From the NCBI RefSeq assembly GCF_033783015.1, contig NZ_CP123907.1, positions 62,001-126,000 of the forward strand: a stretch of DNA of 64,000 nt, read 5' to 3'. Under the pieces are notes generated by a model that searched no databases, was not told where the DNA came from, and saw nothing but the letters and a program-made list of their open reading frames with translations. Shown in pieces: positions 16,821 to 24,830 of this stretch; the stretch's first letter is position 1; each line of letters opens with the position of its first letter. Source of the DNA: Corynebacterium sp. 21KM1197. Lineage in GTDB: Bacteria; Actinomycetota; Actinomycetes; Mycobacteriales; Mycobacteriaceae. Position numbers and translations under genes: made by a program.

Positions 16821-18866
16821 CTACCAAATGCGCACGCGATCCTCCGGGGCCACCCACATCGGGGAATCCGGGCCGATCTCCGGGAAGGCCTCGTAGAACT
16901 CCGCCACGTTGGCGGCGATCACGTTGCACCGGAACTCCGCCGGGGAATGGGGATCAATGGCCAGGTACTGGGTGGCCATCTCCGGGCGGATCGCGGTGCG
17001 CCATACCCGGGCCCAGGAGAGGAAGAGGCGCTGGAACCCGGTGAACTCGGTTTCGGCCACGGCGGGGTCGGCCCCTTCCACCTCGAAGCGGGCGGTCTCG
17101 GAGCCGTCCTGGCCGTGATCGGCCAGCCAGTTCTTGTAGGCCACCACGGCGATGCCCAGGCCACCCAGGTCACCGATGTTCTCGCCCAGGGTGAAGCGGC
17201 CGTTCACGCCGGGAGCGGCGGCAGCGGGAGTGCCGGAGGTGCCGGGAGCGTCGGAGGTGCCGGGAGTGCCGGAGGTGCCGGGAGCGTCCGGTTCGCCTGC
17301 ACCAGCCCCAGCCTCAACACCAGAGGCACCAGCGGCCTCGCGCAGCACGGAGGGCACCAGGCCGTCGAACTGCTCCACAAGCTTCTCGGTGAGGTCGCCA
17401 AAGGCGGCGCGGTCCTCTCCGCTCCACCAACTGTGCAGGTTGCCGTGGCCGTCATACTGCGAGCCCTGGTCATCGAAGCCGTGGCCGATCTCGTGGCCGA
17501 TCACCGCGCCGATGGCGCCGAAGTTCTCGGCGGCATCCGCCTCCGGGTCAAAGAAGGGCGGTTGGAGGATCGCGGCGGGGAAGGTGATGTCATTGACCGT
17601 GGGGTTATAGAAGGCATTGACGGTCTGCGGAGTACTCACCCATTCGGCGCGGTCGGTGGGCTTGCCCACCTTGTTTACCTCGTAGTCGTGGAGGAAGGCG
17701 GAGCCTGCGCGCACGTTGGCCACCAGGTCCTCGCCCCGGGCGGAGAAGGTGAGGCCCTCGTAGGAGCGCCAGGTGGCGGGGTAGCCGATCTTGGCCTGGA
17801 AGAGGCCGAGCTTTTCCAGGGCGCGCTGCTTGGTGGCCTCGGTCATCCAGTCCAGGGCGGTGATCCGCTCCCGGTAGGCGGCCGTGAGGTAATCCACCAG
17901 CGTGAGCATTTGTTTCTTGGAACTGGCGGGGAAGTGCTCCTCCACGTAAGCGCGGCCGATCTCGTAGCCCACCAGGGATTCCGCCAGGCCCACGGCGCGC
18001 TTCCAGCGCTCGCGCTGCTCGGTGGCTCCGGAGAGGCGGCGGCCAAAGAAGTCAAAGTTGGCCGCGGAGATCTCCGGGCTGAGCACGCCGGCGCGGGAAC
18101 TGAGCAGGTGCCAGGTGGCCCATAGTTTCCACTCGGGCAGGCGCTCCTGGGTGAGCAGGCCGGCGAGGTGTTCCACGTAGGAGGGCTCGCGCACGATGAG
18201 GCGGCGCTCCGGGAGGCGGGCGGCGCGCAGCAGGGTCTGGATAATCTCGGGGAGGTCGGTGAACTCGGTGGGGTTATTGGTCTTGATGGCGTCGCGGCTA
18301 TCCACCACGTCCCAGTGGCCCTGGGCCAGGCTGGTTTCCAGGTTCACGATGGTGGTGGCGGCCTCCGCCGCGGAGGCCGAGTCAGTGGCCACGGAGGGCA
18401 GGAAGCTGAGCATCTTCTCCACGTGCTCGCGGTAGGCGGCCAGCGTCTCGGCGTGATCGGCGGAGCGGTAATAGGCTTCGTCGGGAAGCCCCAGGCCGGA
18501 CTGCACCAGGTAGGCCACGTCCGTGTCCCCCTCGGAGTCCTTGGCCACCCAGAATCCCACCGGGGCTCCCACGCCCTCGCGGTCTAATTCACCCAGCACG
18601 CGGGCCAGGTCCTCGGGCGTCTGCGCGGCGTCGATCCGCTCCAGATCGGGGTTCAGGGGCTCCACCCCGGCCCGGCTGAGGGCCTCGGTGTCCATGAATG
18701 CGGTGTAGAGGGCACCGGCGCGGCCGTCGTTAGCCTGGAGGATACGGTGGACGTCGGCCTCGGCGGCGTCGCGAAGCGCGTGGAAGATGCCGTCCACCCC
18801 GCGATCAGCGGGAATGGTGTGGGAGGCGAGCCAGGGGCCGTTAATATATTCGTACAGATTCTGCAT
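16821..18866 (-). CDS. M13-family zinc metallopeptidase (neprilysin/PepO-like)
   Basis: A 681-residue peptidase. The zinc motif HEIGH lies in VIGHEIGHGFDDQGSQYDGHGN, and the second zinc ligand lies in the downstream GENIGDLGGL block (ENxxD). NAFYNPTVNDITFPAAILQPPFFDP and the C-terminal FRCNVIAANVAEFYEAF are further M13 signatures; the usual C-terminal tryptophan (RIW) closes the protein. No signal peptide or anchor is seen, so it is probably cytoplasmic, like many actinobacterial M13 enzymes. Between the two zinc motifs is an extra low-complexity loop of about 45 residues built from PGTSGTP/APGTSD repeats. ATG 18866 (MQNLYEYINGPWL) matches the family N-terminus; the frame upstream is not coding. 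Confidence 0.9.
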   Translation of the reverse strand: MQNLYEYINGPWLASHTIPADRGVDGIFHALRDAAEADVHRILQANDGRAGALYTAFMDTEALSRAGVEPLNPDLERIDAAQTPEDLARVLGELDREGVGAPVGFWVAKDSEGDTDVAYLVQSGLGLPDEAYYRSADHAETLAAYREHVEKMLSFLPSVATDSASAAEAATTIVNLETSLAQGHWDVVDSRDAIKTNNPTEFTDLPEIIQTLLRAARLPERRLIVREPSYVEHLAGLLTQERLPEWKLWATWHLLSSRAGVLSPEISAANFDFFGRRLSGATEQRERWKRAVGLAESLVGYEIGRAYVEEHFPASSKKQMLTLVDYLTAAYRERITALDWMTEATKQRALEKLGLFQAKIGYPATWRSYEGLTFSARGEDLVANVRAGSAFLHDYEVNKVGKPTDRAEWVSTPQTVNAFYNPTVNDITFPAAILQPPFFDPEADAAENFGAIGAVIGHEIGHGFDDQGSQYDGHGNLHSWWSGEDRAAFGDLTEKLVEQFDGLVPSVLREAAGASGVEAGAGAGEPDAPGTSGTPGTSDAPGTSGTPAAAAPGVNGRFTLGENIGDLGGLGIAVVAYKNWLADHGQDGSETARFEVEGADPAVAETEFTGFQRLFLSWARVWRTAIRPEMATQYLAIDPHSPAEFRCNVIAANVAEFYEAFPEIGPDSPMWVAPEDRVRIW
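17226..17291. repeat. 36-bp tandem repeat inside the M13 peptidase gene
   Basis: About 1.8 copies of a 36-base unit, itself built from an 18-base half with GGAGGTGCCGGGAG. They encode alternating DAPGTSGTPGTS units. The repeat is in frame (multiples of 12 residues), so copy-number change would lengthen or shorten a surface loop without a frameshift. Confidence 0.75.
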
Positions 18867-18873
18867 GGGCCCC

Positions 18874-18883
18874 ACTGTACTGT
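18874..18883. promoter_or_regulatory. Overlapping divergent leaderless promoters
   Basis: The two start codons (ATG 18866 minus, ATG 18891 plus) are separated by only 24 bases. TACTGT (18878-18883, plus) and TACAGT (18874-18879, minus) share the bases TA at 18878-18879. Each ends exactly 7 bases before its ATG. Both genes are therefore predicted to be leaderless and to compete for the same site. Confidence 0.5.
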
Positions 18884-18890
18884 GGTGTCC

Positions 18891-19403
18891 ATGCCGCGCT
18901 ACCGACTCCAACCGGACAGGCCCCTCCTGCTGTGGTGGGGCCTGCTCGCTGCGCTCGCCGTGTACTTTGGCGTACCCGCCGCGCTCAACGCCGTCGTTCC
19001 GCCGCGCTCCGCCACCGCCGACGCCGTGGAACTCGGCACGCACGGCGGGGACTGGAAGGTGCCGGTGGCGGGCCTGGAATGCCGCAGCGGCGGCTTCTCC
19101 CTCACCGAGACATGGACATGCGGCGACACGCTGCTCAGCTCCACCGTGATGGAGGGCGTGAAGGACGAGGACCGCACCCTGCGCCGCCTCATGCGCGGCG
19201 CCAGCGAGGACCTGGCGTACCCCAGCGCGGACGCCTCCCGCACCGAGCACGAGGGCATACCCATGCTTATCGACGGCCCCCGCGTCGCCCTCCTGCACGA
19301 GGGCCCCGACGGACAGCACCTGGGCGTGGTCCTCGACGGCCCGCAGCAGGGAATACTCGATAAGATCCTGGACGCCCTGACCGAGGAGGCCCGGCAGCGA
19401 TGA
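18891..19403 (+). CDS. Membrane-anchored protein of unknown function
   Basis: A 170-residue protein from ATG 18891. A single N-terminal membrane anchor (LLLWWGLLAALAVYFGVPAAL, split here over residues 11-31) is followed by an extracytoplasmic domain. That domain has two cysteines (AGLECRSGGF and TETWTCGDTLL), about 13 residues apart, likely disulfide bonded. The remainder is acidic and unfamiliar to me. The gene overlaps the PrsW gene by four bases (ATGA), so the two proteins may act together at the membrane; no function is claimed. Confidence 0.7.
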   Translation: MPRYRLQPDRPLLLWWGLLAALAVYFGVPAALNAVVPPRSATADAVELGTHGGDWKVPVAGLECRSGGFSLTETWTCGDTLLSSTVMEGVKDEDRTLRRLMRGASEDLAYPSADASRTEHEGIPMLIDGPRVALLHEGPDGQHLGVVLDGPQQGILDKILDALTEEARQR

Positions 19404-20242
19404 ACCGTCTCTTTGCCATCACCCTGGGCATTTGCACCGGGTTGGGCGTGCTGGCCGTGCTTTTCAACCTCGCGGGAATGCTGATAGTCAGCCCCGCCGG
19501 GCTCGGAATCGGACTGGGACTGGGGCTATGTTACGTGCTGCTCATCCTGGGGCTACTGATGTGGAGCCCCATGTGGCCCAAGGGCTCTTATCTCTGGGCG
19601 CTCCTGGCCCTGCTCTGGGGCGGGGGAGTGTCCTTTGGAATCGTCATGGCCCTGGGTCTGCCGAGTTCCGAGATCCCCGTCAAACTTGGCTGGGAACTCG
19701 TGGAGGCCTCCTTTGGCGGGGCCTACCCGGAGGAGGCCGCCAAGGCCCTGGGCGTGGTAGTGATCCTGCTCAGCTTCCGGCGACTCAACCGCCCCTGGCA
19801 CGGCCTCATCGTGGGCGCGGTGGTGGGCCTGGGCTTCGGGACCATCGAAAACATCCTCTACGGGGTTAATGGTGCGGTTCTTGACCCCAACTCCGACGCC
19901 TCCGGCGCCCTCAGCCTATGGATACTCCGCCTGGTGGCCGGGCCCTTCCTCCACATCGTGTTCACCGGAATCGCGGGCTGGGGAATCGGCGTGGCCCTTT
20001 ATACCGCCGAGGCTTCGTGGGCGTGGCGGGTTGGTCGGGCGCTCGGCTGGTTCCTGGTGGGCTTTGGCCTGCACTTTGCCTGGAACCTGTTGTGGAATAG
20101 CGAGGTGGCGCAGATCATCAACATGATCGTGGTGGCCCTGGTGATGTACCCGCTGGTGGTGTGGCTCTTTATCCGCGGAAACCGGCAGGCGCGCCGGGAC
20201 GACACCTACGCCTATAGCAAGGAGCCGGTGGTGGTTGTGTAG
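19400..20242 (+). CDS. PrsW-family intramembrane metalloprotease
   Basis: A 280-residue polytopic protein. The PrsW family motifs are in order: EEAAK in AYPEEAAKALGV (glutamate pair), FGTIEN in GLGFGTIENILYG and the histidine in GPFLHIVFTGIAGWGIG, with a late H in GLHFAWN. These motifs lie within or next to membrane helices and bind the catalytic zinc. In Bacillus PrsW cleaves an anti-sigma factor; no anti-sigma gene is adjacent here, so the substrate is unknown. It is co-translated with the preceding membrane-anchored protein. Confidence 0.88.
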   Translation: MNRLFAITLGICTGLGVLAVLFNLAGMLIVSPAGLGIGLGLGLCYVLLILGLLMWSPMWPKGSYLWALLALLWGGGVSFGIVMALGLPSSEIPVKLGWELVEASFGGAYPEEAAKALGVVVILLSFRRLNRPWHGLIVGAVVGLGFGTIENILYGVNGAVLDPNSDASGALSLWILRLVAGPFLHIVFTGIAGWGIGVALYTAEASWAWRVGRALGWFLVGFGLHFAWNLLWNSEVAQIINMIVVALVMYPLVVWLFIRGNRQARRDDTYAYSKEPVVVV

Positions 20243-20291
20243 TTCAGGCGCTTTAGGTTCGGCGCAGGTGCCTTAGGCGCGGTTCGCTACG

Positions 20292-20792
20292 TTAAGCGCG
20301 GCGCGCGATGGGGGCGAACACCGCCCCGGTGGCCTGGGCGAGGACTTCGGGGCTGAGCACCAGGTCAAAGCCCCTTTTACCACCGGAAACCAGCACTTCA
20401 TTTTGGCTGCTTAGGGAGGACTCCACCACCGTGGGCAGCCGCTTCTTCTGCCCGATCGGGCTAATTCCACCCACCACATACCCCGTGACCCGTTCCGCTA
20501 CGGAGGGATCGCACATCGTGGCCTTTTTGACGCGAAGCGCGGCGGCCATCGCCTTGAGATTGAGTTGGTGAGTGACCGGCAGCACCGCCACCGCCAGACC
20601 CTTATCCGACTCCACCAGCAACGTCTTGGCGATCTGTGCTGCGTCTATCCCCTCGTGGTGTAGGGCCTCGGCGGCCTCTTCGCCAAAGTGGTGATTGGCG
20701 GGATCGTGATCGAAGGTCAGGGTGCTAAAGGGCAGGCCTGCCTTTTCCAGGGCCAGGGTGGCGGGTGTGGCGTGTGATTTCTTTGCAGGCAT
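20292..20792 (-). CDS. ybaK: Cys-tRNA(Pro)/Cys-tRNA(Cys) deacylase YbaK/EbsC
   Basis: A 166-residue YbaK-type editing domain. Characteristic blocks are LLVESDKGLAVAVLPVTHQLNLKAMAAAL, VKKATMCDP, VTGYVVGGISPIGQKKRLPTVVE and VLVSGGKRGFDLVLSPEVL. The glycine-rich GGISPIG loop and the conserved lysine (VKKA) shape the active site that hydrolyses mischarged Cys-tRNA(Pro). ATG 20792 gives the normal family length. The frame continues upstream into an intergenic palindrome and is not coding there. Confidence 0.92.
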   Translation of the reverse strand: MPAKKSHATPATLALEKAGLPFSTLTFDHDPANHHFGEEAAEALHHEGIDAAQIAKTLLVESDKGLAVAVLPVTHQLNLKAMAAALRVKKATMCDPSVAERVTGYVVGGISPIGQKKRLPTVVESSLSSQNEVLVSGGKRGFDLVLSPEVLAQATGAVFAPIARRA

Positions 20793-20836
20793 GGGGATGA
20801 GTGTAGGGCGTGTGGTGTGTTGGCTGGTGGGGCCGC

Positions 20837-20904
20837 GCGCTAAGGGGTGCCATTGGGGGTTGGGAGCGGGGTGACTGGGCGGTGGTGGCACCCCTTAGTG
20901 GTGT
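20837..20904. repeat. Intergenic palindrome, copy 4
   Basis: Left arm GCGCTAAGGGGTGCCATTGG; right arm GGTGGCACCCCTTAGTG. It sits just upstream of the ybaK start. Confidence 0.82.
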
Positions 20905-20929
20905 GTTTAATCGCGGTGCTTGGGTACGG

Positions 20930-20995
20930 AACCTTTAAGGGGGTCATTGGGGTTGGGGATTGGCTGGTGGGCTTCGAGGTGGCACCCCTTGGGAG
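20930..20995. repeat. Intergenic palindrome, copy 5 (left arm degenerate)
   Basis: The right arm GGTGGCACCCCTTGG is intact. The left arm has decayed to TTTAAGGGGGTCATTGG, with an extra G and loss of the GCC core. Confidence 0.6.
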
Positions 20996-21043
20996 CCTCA
21001 TGGAGGGTCAATCCGGTGCCCGGTGGGATACGTCGCTCTGGAA

Positions 21044-21112
21044 CAACGCTAAGGGGTGCCACTACCGGCCTTGGAGTGATCCTCAACCTCTCAATGGCAC
21101 CCCTTAATGCGC
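21044..21112. repeat. Intergenic palindrome, copy 6
   Basis: Left arm CAACGCTAAGGGGTGCCACT; right arm AATGGCACCCCTTAATGCGC. It lies about 20 bases left of the IS256-type element. Confidence 0.85.
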
Positions 21113-21133
21113 ACGGGGTATGGAGGTGAGAAA

Positions 21134-22576
21134 GTGAGAGTGTCTGATGGTTTGTGTGTGGGATTCCATCCCGCATAAGGAGACAAGCCAGAATGACTAC
21201 TGTGACACGACGAGATCCGGCTGATAAGGCCAAGATTGACGCGATTGAGAAAAAGCTGCTTGCAAACCCTGAGATCGCGAAGCTCATTGATGATTTAGGC
21301 ACCTCAACCACCGACGCCAACGATTTGGTGCGTGGGATGTTGCAAGCCTCGATTACCAGGGGTTTAAACGCCGAGATGGATGCCCACCTGGGCTACCGGC
21401 CAGGGGATAGAGACGCTAAAGCAGCACTAGGCACAGACAACCACCGCAACGGGGCGTATCCAAAGACCGTGGATTCTCACTACGGTCCGGTAACTGTCGA
21501 GGTTCCCAGGGACCGGGCCGGGACGTTTGTTCCGACCATGGTCCCGAAAGGCTCGCGGCGTTTGACCGATGTTGACGACATGATTGTGAGCTTGTATGCC
21601 GGGGGCATGACAGTGCGCGATATCCAACACCATATGGCTACTGCCATGCGTGTTGATATCTCCCACGAGACGATTTCTGCGGTGACTGACGCTGTCCTTG
21701 ATGAGGTCATGGTGTGGCAGAACCGCCAGTTAGATGAGTTCTACCCCGTCATTTTCCTTGATGCGCTGCGCATTAAAGTCCGTGAGGGCGGGCGCGTGGT
21801 CAACAAGTCCGCGTATATGGCCATTGGGGTGGATCTCGACGGCATCAAACACATCTTGGGGCTATGGATCGCGAGGGAAGAAGGCGCGTCGTTTTGGGCC
21901 CATGTGTGCTCGAATCTGGCTAATCGCGGGGTCAAAGATGTCTTCATTGTCTGCTGTGACGGGCTCAAAGGCCTGCCTGAGGCTGTGGAGGCATCCTGGC
22001 CGGGATCGATGGTACAAACCTGTGTTGTGCACTTGATTCGTGCTGCTAACAGGTGGGTTGCCTACGGGGACCGTAAGGCGGTTTCAGCGGCCTTGAAGAA
22101 GGTCTATACCGCCCCTGATGGCTCCAGTGCTGCCATTGCACTCGAGGAGTTTGCTTCTTCGGGTCTTGGCCAGAAATATCCCAGGTCAGTCAAGGTGTGG
22201 CAGGACGCATGGGAGAGGTTCGTGCCGTTTTTGCAGTTCCCTCCGGCAGCGCGCAAAGTCATCTACACCACCAATTCCATCGAGTCGTTTAACAACGAGT
22301 TGCGCAAAGCCACCCGCAACCGCGTGCAGTTTACGAACGACGAATCCGCGTTGAAGACCTTGTGGTTGATGATCTGCAATATTGAAGACAAACGCGCTGC
22401 TCGCAGGGCCAAGGAAGGTAAAAAGGCCGCGGCTACCGCCGGGAGGCTTGTGGAAGGAGCGAAAGTCTCAGGCTGGAAGCAAGCCATCAACCAGATGGCC
22501 GTGGCCTACCCCGACCGCTTCGACCAATACCTCTAAGAAAACCGCCCCACACACAAACAACTTGACACGCTCTCAC
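21134..22576 (+). mobile_element. IS256-family insertion sequence, apparently intact
   Basis: About 1.44 kb with imperfect terminal inverted repeats. The left end (from 21134) reads GTGAGAGTGTC...GTTTGTGTGTGGG; the right end, reverse complemented from about 22576, reads GTGAGAGCGTGTC...GTTTGTGTGTGGG. One transposase gene fills the element. I could not identify a clear target duplication. The right end abuts half of an intergenic palindrome, suggesting insertion into, or deletion next to, one of those repeats. The exact outer borders may be off by a few bases. Confidence 0.8.
21193..22536 (+). CDS. IS256-family (mutator-type) transposase
   Basis: A 447-residue DDE transposase, full length with no internal stop. 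AAGGAG lies about 10 bases upstream of ATG 21193. Family landmarks are present: GYRPGDRDAKAALG with HRNGAYPKTV, VEVPRDRAGTFVP, the first Asp in PVIFLDALRIKVREGG, the second in FIVCCDGLKGLPEAV, the CVVHLIR block, and the YTTNSIESFNNELRK segment with the catalytic Glu. The gene is moderately less GC-rich than its neighbours, as expected of a mobile element. Confidence 0.95.
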   Translation: MTTVTRRDPADKAKIDAIEKKLLANPEIAKLIDDLGTSTTDANDLVRGMLQASITRGLNAEMDAHLGYRPGDRDAKAALGTDNHRNGAYPKTVDSHYGPVTVEVPRDRAGTFVPTMVPKGSRRLTDVDDMIVSLYAGGMTVRDIQHHMATAMRVDISHETISAVTDAVLDEVMVWQNRQLDEFYPVIFLDALRIKVREGGRVVNKSAYMAIGVDLDGIKHILGLWIAREEGASFWAHVCSNLANRGVKDVFIVCCDGLKGLPEAVEASWPGSMVQTCVVHLIRAANRWVAYGDRKAVSAALKKVYTAPDGSSAAIALEEFASSGLGQKYPRSVKVWQDAWERFVPFLQFPPAARKVIYTTNSIESFNNELRKATRNRVQFTNDESALKTLWLMICNIEDKRAARRAKEGKKAAATAGRLVEGAKVSGWKQAINQMAVAYPDRFDQYL

Positions 22577-22579
22577 CCC

Positions 22580-22601
22580 GAGGCGGCACCCCTTAGCGCT
22601 G
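22580..22601. repeat. Orphan right arm of an intergenic palindrome at the IS border
   Basis: GGCGGCACCCCTTAGCGCTG lies 5 bases beyond the IS right end. No matching left arm is found next to the left end, so half of the palindrome was lost or separated by the insertion. Confidence 0.7.
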
Positions 22602-22764
22602 CCGCCGCCGCAGCGGCAACCACGCGGCCCCCGCATGGCAAGCAGCACAACCCCCGGCGTCGCCAAGCCCCACGTCCTGGCCCCAATAACCCCCCACCCC
22701 CACGCACCAAAAAGAGGCCAGCGCGCCCGTCCACGGACGGCGCACCAGCCCCTTGACCCCAGAA

Positions 22765-24807
22765 TTACGCAGCGGCCCCCGGCAGCGGGTCCACGCCGGA
22801 GTCGTTGAGCATGGGCACGTCTACCAGGACGTCGGGGATGCCAAAGGCATCCACGAGCACCCCGGACCACGGCCCGATGGAGTCCACCAGGTCGTTCACG
22901 GCGGCGCGGGCGGCCTTGGTGCGGTTACCGGAGAGGATGTTCTGCTCCTGGTACCAGCCCGCGTGCTTGAGGATGGTGGAGAACGCAAAGAGGTGGCGGA
23001 TCTGCTCCAGCACGGGGAAGGCCGGGGAGTCCTTGGGGAGTTCGGCCTCGGCCTCAATGAGGGCCTCGATGAGCATGGTGTTGATCCGAGCCCAGGCCAG
23101 GTCGATGAGGTGGTCCTGGGCGCGATCCACGAGCTTCACGGCGTCGGCGGGCTCCATCTTCTTGGCGTCCTTGAGGCGGCGGGCCAAGGACTTCACGAGG
23201 TTCTGCTCGCGCTCCTGGATGATCTTGGCCTGGTAGCCGGCGTCGAAGAGGGAGTTCTCCTCGCGGTCGCTCACGCGCTCGATGAGGCTCTGCACGGTCA
23301 GCGGAATGGAGGTGCGCTGGCGCAGCACGTCGCTGATGCTCTCCACGCTGAACTTCACCATGTCGAGGGGGGAGAGGTCGGAGAGGTCGCGGGCGTAGGC
23401 GGTGATGAGTTCCTTGCCCACCAGCTGGAGGAGCACGGTGTTATCGCCCTCGAAGGTGGTGAACACATCGGAATCGCCCTTGAAGATGGTCAGGCGGTTT
23501 TCCGCCATGTACCCGGCTCCGCCGCAGGCCTCGCGGCACTCCTGGATCGTGTCGGTGGCGTGGGCGGTGGCGGCCACCTTGACGGCGGCGGCGCGGGATT
23601 CCGTCTCGCGCTGCTTGTGCAGTTGCTCCTCGTTGGGGTTGGCCACGTCCCACTCGCCGCGGTTGATGGCGGAGGTCTGATCGTGCAGGCGCTCGATCAT
23701 CTGGTTCTGGAGCAGCGCCAGAGCGTAGGAGCGGGCCAGGCGGGGCAGCAGGCGCAGGCGGTGAGCGCGGTGGTCGATCAGGCGCTTCTCCTTGCCGGGC
23801 AGGCCCTCGAACTGACGACGCCGCATGGCGTAGCGCACCGCGATCGTCAGGGAGGCGCGGGTGGCGGCACCTGCGGCGGCGCCCACGGCCACGCGGCCGC
23901 GAATCAGGGTGCCGAGCATGGTGAAGAAGCGGCGGTTGCGGGACTCGATGGGGGAGGAGTACACGCCGTCCTCGGAGACGTCGCCAAAGCGGTTGAGCAG
24001 GGCCTCGCGCGGCACGCGGACCTTGTCAAAGCTCAGGGTGCCGTTGTCCACGCCCATCAGGCCGCCCTTGTGGCCGTGATCCCCGATGGTCACGCCGGGC
24101 AGGGTGTTGCCGTCCTCGTCGCGGATCGGCACCAGCAGGCAGTGCACGCCGTGGGATTCCTCCACGCCGGGGGTGTAGAGCTGGGCGAATACCGCGGCCA
24201 TGCGGCCGTGCTTGGCGGCGTTGCCGATGTACACCTTCTCCGCCGAGGGGGTGGGGGAGTCCACGATGAACTCCTTGGTCTCGGGGTCGTAGGTGGCGGT
24301 GGTCTCGATGTTCTGAACGTCGGAACCGTGGCCGCGCTCGGTCATGCCGAAGCAACCCAGGAGCTTGAGGTCGATGATGTCACGCACGTAGTGGGAGTGG
24401 CGCTCGGTACCCAGGGCGTCCACGGCCCCGCCCCACAGGCCCCACTGCACGCCGCCCTTGACCATGGTGGAGAGGTCGGCGTAGCCCACCATTTCCAGGC
24501 CGGTGAGGGTGGCCCCGGTGTCCCCGCCGCCGCCGTTCTCCGGGGCGAAAACGCCCTTCTGCATCTTCGTTTCGGCCAGGATGGCGAGCTTATCCAGCAT
24601 GGCCTCGCGGGCCTCGTCCATGCTCAGGGTGGGGTCGTGCAGTAGTTCCTTTCCGCGCTCGCTGACGGCCTGGCGGAAGACGTCGCGGGAGCTGGCCCAG
24701 CGGCCGTCGAGAAGCTTCCGCAGGTCCTTGGTGGCGGCGGGATCGGGCGTGGTGGGCAGGGTGCGCGGGCTGCCCTTTTCCGGGGTGGCGCGGTTCTTAT
24801 CGGTCAT
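22765..24807 (-). CDS. Acyl-CoA dehydrogenase/oxidase-type flavoprotein (FadE5-like)
   Basis: A 680-residue flavoenzyme, longer than simple acyl-CoA dehydrogenases. The FAD/substrate block is LGCFGMTERGHGSDVQNIETTATYDPETKEF. Further blocks are YAMRRRQFEG, IQECREACGGAGYMAENRLTIF and FTTFEGDNTVLLQLVGKEL, a pattern shared with acyl-CoA oxidases and mycobacterial FadE5 (Rv0244c). It introduces the alpha-beta double bond in long-chain acyl-CoA. GGAG precedes ATG 24807. The thiolase gene lies 23 bases upstream on the same strand, so the two form an operon. The context, together with divergent fabG4 and htdX-like genes, resembles the mycobacterial Rv0241c-Rv0244c lipid locus. Confidence 0.87.
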   Translation of the reverse strand: MTDKNRATPEKGSPRTLPTTPDPAATKDLRKLLDGRWASSRDVFRQAVSERGKELLHDPTLSMDEAREAMLDKLAILAETKMQKGVFAPENGGGGDTGATLTGLEMVGYADLSTMVKGGVQWGLWGGAVDALGTERHSHYVRDIIDLKLLGCFGMTERGHGSDVQNIETTATYDPETKEFIVDSPTPSAEKVYIGNAAKHGRMAAVFAQLYTPGVEESHGVHCLLVPIRDEDGNTLPGVTIGDHGHKGGLMGVDNGTLSFDKVRVPREALLNRFGDVSEDGVYSSPIESRNRRFFTMLGTLIRGRVAVGAAAGAATRASLTIAVRYAMRRRQFEGLPGKEKRLIDHRAHRLRLLPRLARSYALALLQNQMIERLHDQTSAINRGEWDVANPNEEQLHKQRETESRAAAVKVAATAHATDTIQECREACGGAGYMAENRLTIFKGDSDVFTTFEGDNTVLLQLVGKELITAYARDLSDLSPLDMVKFSVESISDVLRQRTSIPLTVQSLIERVSDREENSLFDAGYQAKIIQEREQNLVKSLARRLKDAKKMEPADAVKLVDRAQDHLIDLAWARINTMLIEALIEAEAELPKDSPAFPVLEQIRHLFAFSTILKHAGWYQEQNILSGNRTKAARAAVNDLVDSIGPWSGVLVDAFGIPDVLVDVPMLNDSGVDPLPGAAA

Positions 24808-24830
24808 GATGAACTCCTAGGGGAAAGTGA

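Noticed and set aside
22753..24645. 630-codon plus-strand frame opposite the acyl-CoA dehydrogenase
   Set aside because: Same shadow effect; the minus-strand protein has all family motifs.
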